Below, in pieces: positions 28,051 through 36,916 of a stretch of DNA of 64,000 nucleotides. The notes under the pieces are model-generated. The model worked only from the letters and a program-made list of their open reading frames with translations, was not told the DNA's origin and did not search any database. Made by a program: the position numbers and the translations under genes. Location of the stretch: positions 48,115-112,114 of the forward strand of contig NZ_LGLN01000064.1 of assembly GCF_001293775.1 (NCBI RefSeq), in the 5' to 3' direction. The stretch's first letter is position 1. Each line of letters begins with the position of its first letter. Source of the DNA: Pseudomonas syringae pv. cilantro. Its GTDB lineage: Bacteria > Pseudomonadota > Gammaproteobacteria > Pseudomonadales > Pseudomonadaceae.

Positions 28051-29913
28051 TTATTGGGTAACATCAAAGTGCGAGCGGCAACGGACTTCAAGATCGTTTA
28101 TCGTAAGATTTTGACTCTCCGCTACTGGATCGAACCGCATGTCTTTTTCAAAGCCTGTGGGGCTGTTAATAAAGAAATTCACTTGTTGAGGCTCTTTTGA
28201 GCCCGCTACCATAGCGGTGGTAGAGTGTAGCTCGTTAAAGCCAGCATCGCCAGGTATCAGATAGAAAAGCTGAGCAATGCCGCCGTCCGTGGATATTAAG
28301 GATGCCGAAATATCTAACATGCTGCAGCTCGAGAGGTCGCTATTGACCTTGAAATTTAAGTTAATATCGTTGGCTGCTGATAAGGCAAGCGGCGTAATTT
28401 TACCGAGAACTGGATGTGCATTAGTTATTATCAGTGTTTCCAGGTTTTCTGACAATCTGTAGTCTGGTCTTGGCGAATTTGTGCCAAGCGGCAGTGGCAT
28501 GATATGCATTGATCTTGCAAAAGACGCATTTTTATTGCGGCCATTCTTTATGCCTTCTGCGATATCTTCAAGATCGATTCCAACGCATCTTACAGGGCCT
28601 GGCTGTTGAATCTTTTCTATGATGCAATTAAGTCCACTTACACGCTGCGCCATGGTTGACTTGTAAAAACTAGCATTGGCAATGATTGGGGTGTAAACGC
28701 ATGCTGCCGCCCATAAAATTGTTGTTGAAAACAGCGCTATTTTTGTAATGCGCTTTGCTTTCATCTTATGCTGCAACCAATTGAATATGATGTAAGCAAG
28801 CCAAGGCCAAAGCAGTGTGATCCAAAAGAAGTGAAATCTGTAAAAGCCATAAGTAAAAATTTCTAACGGTGCAGTCACTGTTTCCGGTCGAAGATTAGTT
28901 CGTCCGGCAGATATAAGAAGGAGGTAGGAGAATACTACTGCGCTGAGGCTAATGAGTATGTATAAAGGCTCCGAAGGTGTAGAAGCTTTTTCTCTCGCAA
29001 CGATCAGTATGCTTTTGAAAAGTACAATTGCCAGACAGGACAGTGCAAGCAGTGTAACGGCTATCGACCATATAGGATGCTCTAGCGGGAGCATCAAGGA
29101 GCGTGCAACTTTCCCAAGCATAAATAGCCAGAAATCAGCTTCCCAAGGAAACGCCATTGGTGCATCAGCACGGTGCGTGCCGTGCTGTACTTCAATGATG
29201 ACCCACAATTGCGCTGCAGTAGTAATAACTGCAGGCGCTATTAGAGCTAATCCAATATTCAAAACGCGTTTACGCTGCGCTGTATTGGATATAAGCCCGT
29301 AAATTACGGATACTGCACACAGTGCCAGGATTGAAAAAGCGCCGCTTATGTAGGAGAGCCCGGCAACGAAGCCCATGCTGGCCGCGGCAAGTATTGCCAC
29401 CTTTGAATTGAGTGTTGTGCTTGTCGCAAGCATCAGAATCCCAAGTACACATACAAGGGGCAGAGCTTGATGGTAAGCCAGATTTTGCCAGCCCCAATAG
29501 GTATCCGGTTGTAGCATCAAAAGCGTAAAGGAAAACGCTACGGCTAGACAGTTTTTATCGGCACAATATCTTTTAAGAAGCTTCCACTGCAAAAGAAGAA
29601 GACCTCCTAAGACTGACGTTAGACTCAAGAGCTGATAAGCGACAGTGTTTCCGTCAAGGAATCGGAAAGCAAGAGAATCCAATAGCAGTCCGAACGAATA
29701 TAGAGTGTCGTTGTGCGGAGTAAAAAGATAAGCTAAATCCAGACGTCCCATTTCATTAGCTTTATACTGACGCCAGTCATCATAAACGGGAATGTCAACC
29801 CCATATCTAAGCCACGACCAAATACTGATAAACAGGCTAATGAACGGTAAGATAATGAGCACCCACCTTAGCGCGGTCATTAACTTGTCGGGGTGCCTCT
29901 GTACTGCATTCAT
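28051..29913 (-). CDS. GT-C type membrane glycosyltransferase (paralogue 2)
   Basis: 620 residues with about eleven membrane helices. First outer loop carries DIPVYDDWRQYKANE, the acidic GT-C motif, followed by HNDTLYSFGLLLDSLAFRFL. The C-terminal soluble domain ends KDMRFDPVAESQNLTINDLEV. Its partner genes (GtrA, GtrB-like and the dTDP-amino-sugar enzymes) lie directly downstream, so it likely adds the acetamido sugar to the O-chain in the periplasm. Full-length paralogue of the protein at 19765-21621. Lower GC than the housekeeping genes. Transmembrane count is approximate. Confidence 0.8.
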   Translation of the reverse strand: MNAVQRHPDKLMTALRWVLIILPFISLFISIWSWLRYGVDIPVYDDWRQYKANEMGRLDLAYLFTPHNDTLYSFGLLLDSLAFRFLDGNTVAYQLLSLTSVLGGLLLLQWKLLKRYCADKNCLAVAFSFTLLMLQPDTYWGWQNLAYHQALPLVCVLGILMLATSTTLNSKVAILAAASMGFVAGLSYISGAFSILALCAVSVIYGLISNTAQRKRVLNIGLALIAPAVITTAAQLWVIIEVQHGTHRADAPMAFPWEADFWLFMLGKVARSLMLPLEHPIWSIAVTLLALSCLAIVLFKSILIVAREKASTPSEPLYILISLSAVVFSYLLLISAGRTNLRPETVTAPLEIFTYGFYRFHFFWITLLWPWLAYIIFNWLQHKMKAKRITKIALFSTTILWAAACVYTPIIANASFYKSTMAQRVSGLNCIIEKIQQPGPVRCVGIDLEDIAEGIKNGRNKNASFARSMHIMPLPLGTNSPRPDYRLSENLETLIITNAHPVLGKITPLALSAANDINLNFKVNSDLSSCSMLDISASLISTDGGIAQLFYLIPGDAGFNELHSTTAMVAGSKEPQQVNFFINSPTGFEKDMRFDPVAESQNLTINDLEVRCRSHFDVTQ

Positions 29914-29969
29914 TGCATACCCTTGCTGTCGATTCTTGATGTAATAGTTTTTTAATTTTTTATTCGCTG

Positions 29970-32900
29970 CTATGCCGTTATTCTAGGTGGCCACGCCATA
30001 CTAAAATCTTCGTAATCCAACGTCAGGTTCGGGCTATAGGCATAGTCAGCTTGAATATCAGGCCATCGTGATTTGATGTATTCGATTTCTTTCGTAAACC
30101 GCGCCTGTTTTTGCGGTGTGTCTTCCAGGCCACGAGTCGCCGACTCATGGTGGTACAGCTCCGCAAAGGGCGTCCAGACGTTGACATAGCCCGCTTCTCT
30201 GACCTTGAGGCAGAAGTCCACATCGTTGAAAGCAATTTTCAAATGCTCCTCTTCTAGCCCACCGACCTGCTCAAACGTTGATTTTTTGATAATCAGACAG
30301 GCTGCTGTGACTGCTGACAATTCCTGAATCAACTCTGCTCTGCAGAAATAGCCAGGTGCGCCTTTTGGCAGGTTTTTATGGGAGTGGCCAGCAACGCCGC
30401 CCAAGCCGGTAATAACACCACCGTGCTGGAGTCTATCATCGGGATACCAGAGACGCGCACCTACTGCTCCAACCCCGGGTTGCAGGGCGATCGACACCAT
30501 TTCGCTCAACCATTCAGGCGAGATGACCTCAATATCGTTATTGATAAGCCCGATCAGTTCACCATTCGCAATGCGCACTGCCGCATTGTTGAGCGCCGAG
30601 TAATTGAATGGACCTTCATCGCGCATGACGCGAATATTCTCTTCCTGATAAAGCTGAGCAAAATACTCGAGCGATTCCGGCTCGTCAGAGCAGTTGTCTA
30701 TCAGAATGATCTCGTAATGAGTGTACGTCGTGAGACGTTTTATACTGTCTATGCACTGTTTGACGAGGGCATGGGCATTCCGGGTTGGAATTATCAGGCT
30801 CACCAGCGGCGGCGACGCAGGCAGTGCGTAGTGAACACGATACATACCCAGAGAAGACAGCTCGGCGATTCCGACTCCGCCTTTGCGTTCCAGGTGCTCA
30901 TCCAGCGCCTTCACACCAGCCAATGCCGCGTAGGGTTTTTCATCGCCAGCCATCGCGGTGCTGCCGGCGTGTATGCGCCAGTGATAGAGCACACGAGGGA
31001 TGTGAATTATCTGATTTCGCTGTAGCTTTTCTACACAACGTAGCGCCAGGTCATAATCCTGAGCACCTTCAAAGCCGACACGGAATTGCCCGACTTCGTT
31101 GATCAGATCTCTCCGGTAGGCACCGAGGTGGCAGACCATATTCTGGGAGCGAAACAAAAACTCATTCCAGTCTGATTTGAAGTGAGGCGAGCTGCGCGTG
31201 CCATCAGTACTGATTTTGTCTTCATCAGAATAAATGAGCCCTGCATCCGGATTTTCACGAATCGTTCGGGCCACCCAATAAAGTGCGTGTCGGGGCAGCA
31301 GATCATCGTTATCCATCAGCGCGACAAATTCGCCTGTAGCCACGTCGAGGGCTGAGTTGCTGGCCGCTGAGATATGCCCATTGTGTTCCCGAAAGACGAT
31401 CTTGATCCGCTCATCCAGTGCGCTCAACGACTTCAGATAATCAATAACTTCCTGATCAGTTGATGCATCGTCGGCCAGGCAAAGCTCCCACTGCGGATAC
31501 AGCTGCTCGCGAACGCTCTCGACGGCTTCACGCAGCAACTCCAGCGGTGGGTTATAGACAGGCATAATAATTGAAATAACCGGGCTATCGTCCCAGCGGG
31601 CTATGTCATCGTTGATCAGACTGATTTTTTCATCGTTCAGGGTGTCGTATTTCTTCACCCAGAGAGCATAGTCATGCCTGTTACCATACGCGCCTGTCGC
31701 TGCTGCACCTTTGGCCCACCGAGCCTGAGCAATAACGCCAGCAATGCCTCTCGCTCGCCATACGCGATACGCTTTTTTCGTTGTGCTGAACAACCCTCCG
31801 CCGCGTCGTATGATCAACGGTAGCGAAGTCAGATTGCTCTTGAGTCTCAAGAGTGCTTTTGCCACCTTTCGCAAGGGCGCCGTTATCATCCAGCTATAAG
31901 AGGACTGCATCGAAATGATATTCAAATTCAGGTTATGAATATGCGTGTCTTTGGCTTCCAGCTCCAGCCGGTGTTTTTCCATCAACGTGACATTTTTGCT
32001 TTCAAGCCCTGTAACTTCACGGCGCTGATTCTGTTGCAGCGTCAACGTTTCGGCTTCGAGGCGTGTCAACTCAAGGTGATGGCTTTCTTTCAGCGCCAGA
32101 TGCCTGGCTTCGAGCTCCGTCAGCGTCAGGTGATGATTTTCCTGCAACGTCAGATTGTCGGTCTTGAGCCCCATGACCTCAGTACGGTGTGCTTCCAGCG
32201 CCGCCAGGTGTTCGCTTTCAGCCTCCATCAGCTTGAGCCGATAACTTTCCTGATTAGCGAGATTTTGCGCCTCGAGTGCCTCCCGCTCTTGCTGATGGGC
32301 CTCTTGCATTGCCCGCTTTTCAGCCTCAAGTTCCGCCAGCGCACGACTGTGGCTTTCCTGGAGCGTCTCACTGGCCGTTTCCAGTTCTGTCAGTGCCAGG
32401 CTGTGGCTTTCCTGAAGGGTCGCATTTGCTGTTTCCAGCTCCATCAGCGCCAGGCGATGACGTTCCTGAGCGGACAGGTTTTCAAGTTCGATATTCGCCA
32501 GCGCGAGACGATGATTCTCTTGCTCCGCCAGATTGGCCGCTTCGATTGCTTCGAGGGCCGAGTGTTCTTTCAGGTTCTGATCCGAGGTCGTTTCGAGCGC
32601 CTGTTTGAGTTCTTCTTCCTGTTGAACAAGTCTGGCGGCGACCTCACTTTCCGTGAGCAGCGTAAAGGAAATCTGTACTTTGAACGATTTACCTTTAACC
32701 AGCTTGCGGAGATCGACCGGCAACATTACGTGCGGGTCATCATTCAGCGCCATGAACAGGGTGCCGTTGGCATCACTTGAAAATGCTGTAACGCCTGCGG
32801 CTGTCAGTGGCGACTCGGCGCTGTCAAACCATGTCCAGCGTTCTGCATTCGTGCTGTAGATTTTAACGGCGCTGATCGAGAAAGATTGTCGAATGTTTAT

Positions 32901-34745
32901 CGGATCGAAACGTAACGACGCACACCTTGCCGATGCCGGGACCTCGAAAATGACGGTCTGAAAGCCATCGTGTACCCGCTGCTTCTTTGTTCGGTCCTCA
33001 GTGAAGCCGCCTTCGGCATCGCCCAGATAGAGCGTTGCGACTTTAGGTATTTCGTTTATCTGAGAACCGGTTTTCTGGATCGTTGCGTCGGGTGCCCAGT
33101 TCAGGAAGCTTGCGGCCTCACGACCGGTCACTTTTTCTTGAAACAGGGCTTCAAGCGCGGCATATCGGTCGAGATCTTCATCCGTGACCGTGAGGTCAAC
33201 ACTGTCCAGCAACTGGATAATGAAGTCGCGCCTGCTGATCATGGTCGCAGTCGAGTGGAAAGGGACTGCATTGGCGATCAGCAGTAACAGCCCGCGCATC
33301 AACAAATGACCGAGTTCGACACCCTCGACCATTTCCCATTCGATATCGATCAGGTGCGGCCGACCCTCGCTATCCAGAATGATGTTTTGTGCCACGGCAT
33401 CTATATAGTGACCCGGCAGGCGCGCTTGCACATGATCAAGTGCAATCGCATGGCCTTCCGCTGCGAGAAGCTTTTCCAGGCTTTCCACATACAAGGACAG
33501 AAACGGCGTAAACGTCGCGACGTTCCAGTGATGTGTTGTGGCGGCCTCAAAGAACTTCAGACTGAGCAGCAAGCCTTTGGCATAACCGTGTGCCTCGGGA
33601 AGAATGAACCGGTGTGCATCCTCTGGGCTTTCTGGAACCGCACCGCTGCTGAGTCGATGGTAGCGAACTTCGATGCCGTCGGGTGTCTCGACGAAAACGG
33701 TTGCTTTGCAATACTCGGCATTACGTCCCGTGCTGTAGTGATACGCAAGGACGTCCTCCGGCACAACGTGCTCCGCCAAGCATGACGCAACTACGAGGAA
33801 CGAGTTGGCGAGCTCCATACCCAGGTGGTTATCGATGACGACAGGCCAGGCTCTTTCCAGATTGAATGTGGTGTTGACCGGTAATTGCGGGTCTTTTCGA
33901 GTGTTCTGGCAAGCCAGCGCAGCCGCATCGAAGTCTTCGGATCTGAAGCCTCTTTCAGTAATGATCGAGTTCGGAATCTTGTAATCGGGGTAGGGGGATA
34001 GAAAGTCCGACGCCTTGAACCCTGCACGGGCAACAAGCGCCTGAAGCTCTTTTCGACCAAACGTTTTCGGTTGCCGATCTACATAGCGTCCTTCAATGCC
34101 ATACATCGCGACACCTACGTGATCTTCCGGCGCGCCTGCAAAGTATTTCAGGCCCAGCTGATTCTCGATGGCGATGAACAGATGGCCGTCAGGTTTGAGC
34201 AATTTTCGCACGCGGCTCAGCATGCCGAAAGCCGGGTCAGCGTCGGCGCTGAACATGCTGGCGTATTCAAGCACCCCGATGAGGGTGACGACATCGAACT
34301 GTTGCTCGACTTTCAAGTCGTCAAACCGTTCGGCGAGCACTGTGATGTTGTCCAGGTCGCGAGTTCTGCTCGCGGCGATAGCGGCGCGGCGCGGGCTGCC
34401 TTCCAGGCACAGGACCGTGGCTCCGGCTTCGCCAAGATAACGGCTGATTGCGCCGCAACCTGCTCCTATTTCAAGAACTGACTTACCTTTCAAAAGGTGT
34501 TCGAACGGGCGGAAGATATTCCCCCGGCTCGACGTCAGGTGATACAGCTTGGGCCAGTCAGTGCAATAGAGCGGAAGCTCACTGGACAGGACTGAGACAT
34601 CTTCTGCTTCACGCACGATCCTGGCCAATTCGTTTTCGGAATTGTCTCCATCGCTGTAAGCAATGCCCTGATAATCGGAGCGTACCCAGACCCCTGTGCC
34701 GGCATCAAGGGAATAGCCGTATCTATCAAGTTCAAACATCGACAA
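29970..34745 (-). CDS. Multidomain O-antigen protein: methyltransferase, kinase-like region, beta-sandwich, coiled-coil repeats, two GT2 domains
   Basis: 1591 residues. (1) SAM methyltransferase, about 60-245, motif I VLEIGAGCGAIS at 90-101. (2) A region about 340-490 with HYIDAVAQNIILDSEG then PHLIDIEWE, resembling the catalytic D...N and metal-binding Asp of protein-kinase-like folds. (3) Beta-sandwich about 560-700 with SLRFDPINIRQSF. (4) Twelve 18-residue helical repeats, 724-939. (5) SYSWMITAPLRK linker. (6) GT2 one from about 1055 and GT2 two from about 1312, each with intact Asp motifs. The order parallels E. coli WbdD (methyltransferase-kinase-coiled coil, which caps the chain and measures length) fused to a WbdA-like polymerase. 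Overlaps wzt by 14 bases. Domains 1, 4 and 6 are clear; 2 is inference. Confidence 0.85.
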   Translation of the reverse strand: MSMFELDRYGYSLDAGTGVWVRSDYQGIAYSDGDNSENELARIVREAEDVSVLSSELPLYCTDWPKLYHLTSSRGNIFRPFEHLLKGKSVLEIGAGCGAISRYLGEAGATVLCLEGSPRRAAIAASRTRDLDNITVLAERFDDLKVEQQFDVVTLIGVLEYASMFSADADPAFGMLSRVRKLLKPDGHLFIAIENQLGLKYFAGAPEDHVGVAMYGIEGRYVDRQPKTFGRKELQALVARAGFKASDFLSPYPDYKIPNSIITERGFRSEDFDAAALACQNTRKDPQLPVNTTFNLERAWPVVIDNHLGMELANSFLVVASCLAEHVVPEDVLAYHYSTGRNAEYCKATVFVETPDGIEVRYHRLSSGAVPESPEDAHRFILPEAHGYAKGLLLSLKFFEAATTHHWNVATFTPFLSLYVESLEKLLAAEGHAIALDHVQARLPGHYIDAVAQNIILDSEGRPHLIDIEWEMVEGVELGHLLMRGLLLLIANAVPFHSTATMISRRDFIIQLLDSVDLTVTDEDLDRYAALEALFQEKVTGREAASFLNWAPDATIQKTGSQINEIPKVATLYLGDAEGGFTEDRTKKQRVHDGFQTVIFEVPASARCASLRFDPINIRQSFSISAVKIYSTNAERWTWFDSAESPLTAAGVTAFSSDANGTLFMALNDDPHVMLPVDLRKLVKGKSFKVQISFTLLTESEVAARLVQQEEELKQALETTSDQNLKEHSALEAIEAANLAEQENHRLALANIELENLSAQERHRLALMELETANATLQESHSLALTELETASETLQESHSRALAELEAEKRAMQEAHQQEREALEAQNLANQESYRLKLMEAESEHLAALEAHRTEVMGLKTDNLTLQENHHLTLTELEARHLALKESHHLELTRLEAETLTLQQNQRREVTGLESKNVTLMEKHRLELEAKDTHIHNLNLNIISMQSSYSWMITAPLRKVAKALLRLKSNLTSLPLIIRRGGGLFSTTKKAYRVWRARGIAGVIAQARWAKGAAATGAYGNRHDYALWVKKYDTLNDEKISLINDDIARWDDSPVISIIMPVYNPPLELLREAVESVREQLYPQWELCLADDASTDQEVIDYLKSLSALDERIKIVFREHNGHISAASNSALDVATGEFVALMDNDDLLPRHALYWVARTIRENPDAGLIYSDEDKISTDGTRSSPHFKSDWNEFLFRSQNMVCHLGAYRRDLINEVGQFRVGFEGAQDYDLALRCVEKLQRNQIIHIPRVLYHWRIHAGSTAMAGDEKPYAALAGVKALDEHLERKGGVGIAELSSLGMYRVHYALPASPPLVSLIIPTRNAHALVKQCIDSIKRLTTYTHYEIILIDNCSDEPESLEYFAQLYQEENIRVMRDEGPFNYSALNNAAVRIANGELIGLINNDIEVISPEWLSEMVSIALQPGVGAVGARLWYPDDRLQHGGVITGLGGVAGHSHKNLPKGAPGYFCRAELIQELSAVTAACLIIKKSTFEQVGGLEEEHLKIAFNDVDFCLKVREAGYVNVWTPFAELYHHESATRGLEDTPQKQARFTKEIEYIKSRWPDIQADYAYSPNLTLDYEDFSMAWPPRITA
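31929..32576 (-). repeat. Twelve tandem 54-bp units encoding 18-residue coiled-coil repeats
   Basis: In frame within the giant gene, residues 724-939. Units look like QESHSLALTELETASETL and QERHRLALMELETANATL: Q-E-x-H near the start, L-x-x-L-E in the middle. Eighteen residues make five helical turns (a heptad plus a hendecad). Individual units are diverged, the middle ones most alike. Confidence 0.9.
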
Positions 34746-36099
34746 TTACCGGTTCAATTTCCATGACGGCACCCAGGTCTATCAGGCCCAGAAGCTTAGG
34801 AGTGGGTTCTACAACGAAATGTATGGAGTCATAGCGCCTGTCGTGGGGCACGATGTCTTCGCCTTGCCGGGAGGCAATACCGATGGATATGAAATAATCC
34901 CCCGTCGCCAGTGCGTTTCTGAATTTCACGCGGGCCTTTGCCTGGTTGCCGGCACTGCCGATGAGGCCTGTGCCCTCACAATCCTGCATGTACGTGTTAG
35001 TGCCGTAGACGGTCACACCCTCTTTGGTCTTGATCGTAAAACCGATAATCGGGTTGACGACGGTGCGGTTGAACTCCAGTGCCAGATCAAGCACGATTTC
35101 CATACCTGACTCGACACTATTAGGGAATTCCTGTCCCGCTGCGCTCATATGGAAGTCGAGAAGCGTTGCCGCGCCATCTCCCCAGCGGTATTCATGAGGG
35201 TTATAGCCAGGCCGGCTGGCGTACACATCCTCATCGAACCGAAGCGCAATCTTGTCGGCTTCGGTTGGCGCAACTTCCACGCGCTCTGCTTCGGCAAGGT
35301 CCAGGCTCTTGTCAGTGATAGGGCTCTTGTCGCGTCCGAACAGAATATCGGTATAACGATTAATGACCGGGCGCGACTCGCCAATCATTTCGATCCGGCT
35401 CTTTTCCAGCAAAATGCCACGATTACAGTGGGTGACAACCTGTTCGCTGGAGTGAGTGACCAACAGAATGCTCGTGCCGTTTTCTTTCAATTGCCTCAAA
35501 CGCTCGAAGCATTTGGCCTGAAACCGGGCATCGCCAACGGAGAGCGCTTCATCCACAACGAGAATTTCAGGATCAACTTGCGCCTGAACGGCAAACGCCA
35601 GGCGCACGGCCATGCCGCTCGAGTAAGACTTGACGGGTTGATCAAGGAACTCGCCGATGTCGGCAAACCCTGCGATCGCGTCAAAGCGTTCGTCCACTTC
35701 GTCGTGTGTCAGGCCCAGCACTGCCGCGTTGAGGTAGACGTTTTCACGGCCGGTGAACTCGGGATTGAAGCCCGAGCCCAGTTCCAGCAACGCAGCGACC
35801 CGGCCACGGGTATGAATCTCACCGATAGTGGGGCTCAATGTGCCGCAAATGATCTGCAGCAGGGTGGATTTGCCAGAGCCGTTGCGACCGACGATACCGA
35901 CCGTTTCGCCTTTGGCGACATCAAAGCTGATATCGCGCAACGCCCAGAATTCCTTGCCATACGTAGTGATCGACTCTTGGCCCGACCAGCGTTGGAATCT
36001 TGGCACCAGTGCCTGTTTCAGGCGGTCGTGGGGCTTGTCGTAGGTGTAAAAACACTTCGAGACGTTTTGTACGCTGATAACCGGTTGATCAGATGACAT
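34732..36099 (-). CDS. wzt: O-antigen ABC transporter ATP-binding protein with C-terminal carbohydrate-binding domain
   Basis: 455 residues from the ATG at 36099 (AAGGA upstream; overlaps wzm by 11 bases); an extension to 36168 lies inside wzm. Walker A GRNGSGKST at 71-79, signature SYSSGMAVR near 159, Walker B ILVVDE at 179-184. After about residue 250 a separate beta-rich domain follows (ending near EPVIVDV), as in Wzt proteins that recognise the capped non-reducing end of a finished O-chain. That implies a terminal modification, for which the methyltransferase in the next gene is the obvious candidate. Works with Wzm in the inner membrane. Confidence 0.93.
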   Translation of the reverse strand: MSSDQPVISVQNVSKCFYTYDKPHDRLKQALVPRFQRWSGQESITTYGKEFWALRDISFDVAKGETVGIVGRNGSGKSTLLQIICGTLSPTIGEIHTRGRVAALLELGSGFNPEFTGRENVYLNAAVLGLTHDEVDERFDAIAGFADIGEFLDQPVKSYSSGMAVRLAFAVQAQVDPEILVVDEALSVGDARFQAKCFERLRQLKENGTSILLVTHSSEQVVTHCNRGILLEKSRIEMIGESRPVINRYTDILFGRDKSPITDKSLDLAEAERVEVAPTEADKIALRFDEDVYASRPGYNPHEYRWGDGAATLLDFHMSAAGQEFPNSVESGMEIVLDLALEFNRTVVNPIIGFTIKTKEGVTVYGTNTYMQDCEGTGLIGSAGNQAKARVKFRNALATGDYFISIGIASRQGEDIVPHDRRYDSIHFVVEPTPKLLGLIDLGAVMEIEPVIVDV

Positions 36100-36916
36100 C
36101 AGCGAATCCTTTACGTGTTTTTTGGAAGAACCAGAACCCCATGGCAGCAATCGCTGCGCCAACGACAATGGCGATACCCAGGCTATCCCAATGGGGGAGG
36201 TTACCGAACAGCAGCACGCTGCGGCTTTCTTCGATAATGTAGGTGAGCGGGTTCATTTGCAGCCATGGACGATACACTTCAGGAAGCGCGGCCACCGGGT
36301 AAAGAACCGGCGAGAGGAATAGCAGAACGGTTGTCAGAACCGTAATGACATGGCCGACATCGCGCAAGTACACGCCCAGGGATGCGAGAAACCAGCTGAT
36401 ACCCAGTGTGCCCAGAATGAGCGGCACCAGAATCAGCGGGAACAGTAGCGCGGTCCAGAAGAGTGTGTGCGAGATCAGCAACTGTGCGATCACCAGCACG
36501 ACCAGACTGATGCAACTGTGGAAAAGCGCCGAGCCCAAGGTGATGACCGGGAGGATCTCCAGCGGGAAAACCACTTTCTTGACGTAGTTGCTGTTGCTCA
36601 TCACCAGAGAAGGCGCCCTGTTGGCACACTCCGCAAACAAGCCATGCACAATCATGCCGACAAACAGAAGAATGGCGAAGCCGCCTTTGCCGGTGTCTAC
36701 ACCGACCCAGCGCGCGCTGAAAATTTCGGAAAAAACGAAGGTGTAGACCGCGAGCATCAACACCGGATTGAAGAATGACCAGGCCAGGCCCATCACCGAG
36801 CCGCGATAACGGCCAATAACTTCGCGCCTGGTCATTTGCGAGATCAATGACCGGTTTGTCCACAAACTGGCGACCAGGCGTACAGGGCCGGCCGAAGGGG
36901 TTTTATGAGGGTTCAT
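36089..36916 (-). CDS. wzm: O-antigen ABC transporter permease (ABC-2 type)
   Basis: 275 residues, six membrane helices, with MTRREVIGRYRGSVMGLAWS preceding the first helix, typical of Wzm/KpsM-like permeases. Exports undecaprenyl-diphosphate-linked O-polysaccharide with Wzt. Its ATG overlaps the rmlC stop by one base, so the genes are co-translated. Presence of Wzm/Wzt and absence of wzx/wzy in the window indicate the ABC-dependent pathway. Confidence 0.93.
   Translation of the reverse strand: MNPHKTPSAGPVRLVASLWTNRSLISQMTRREVIGRYRGSVMGLAWSFFNPVLMLAVYTFVFSEIFSARWVGVDTGKGGFAILLFVGMIVHGLFAECANRAPSLVMSNSNYVKKVVFPLEILPVITLGSALFHSCISLVVLVIAQLLISHTLFWTALLFPLILVPLILGTLGISWFLASLGVYLRDVGHVITVLTTVLLFLSPVLYPVAALPEVYRPWLQMNPLTYIIEESRSVLLFGNLPHWDSLGIAIVVGAAIAAMGFWFFQKTRKGFADVI

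Noticed and set aside
31929..32576. 54-bp tandem repeats as a possible CRISPR array
   Set aside because: Units are contiguous, in frame, diverged and code for regular helix; no unique spacers.
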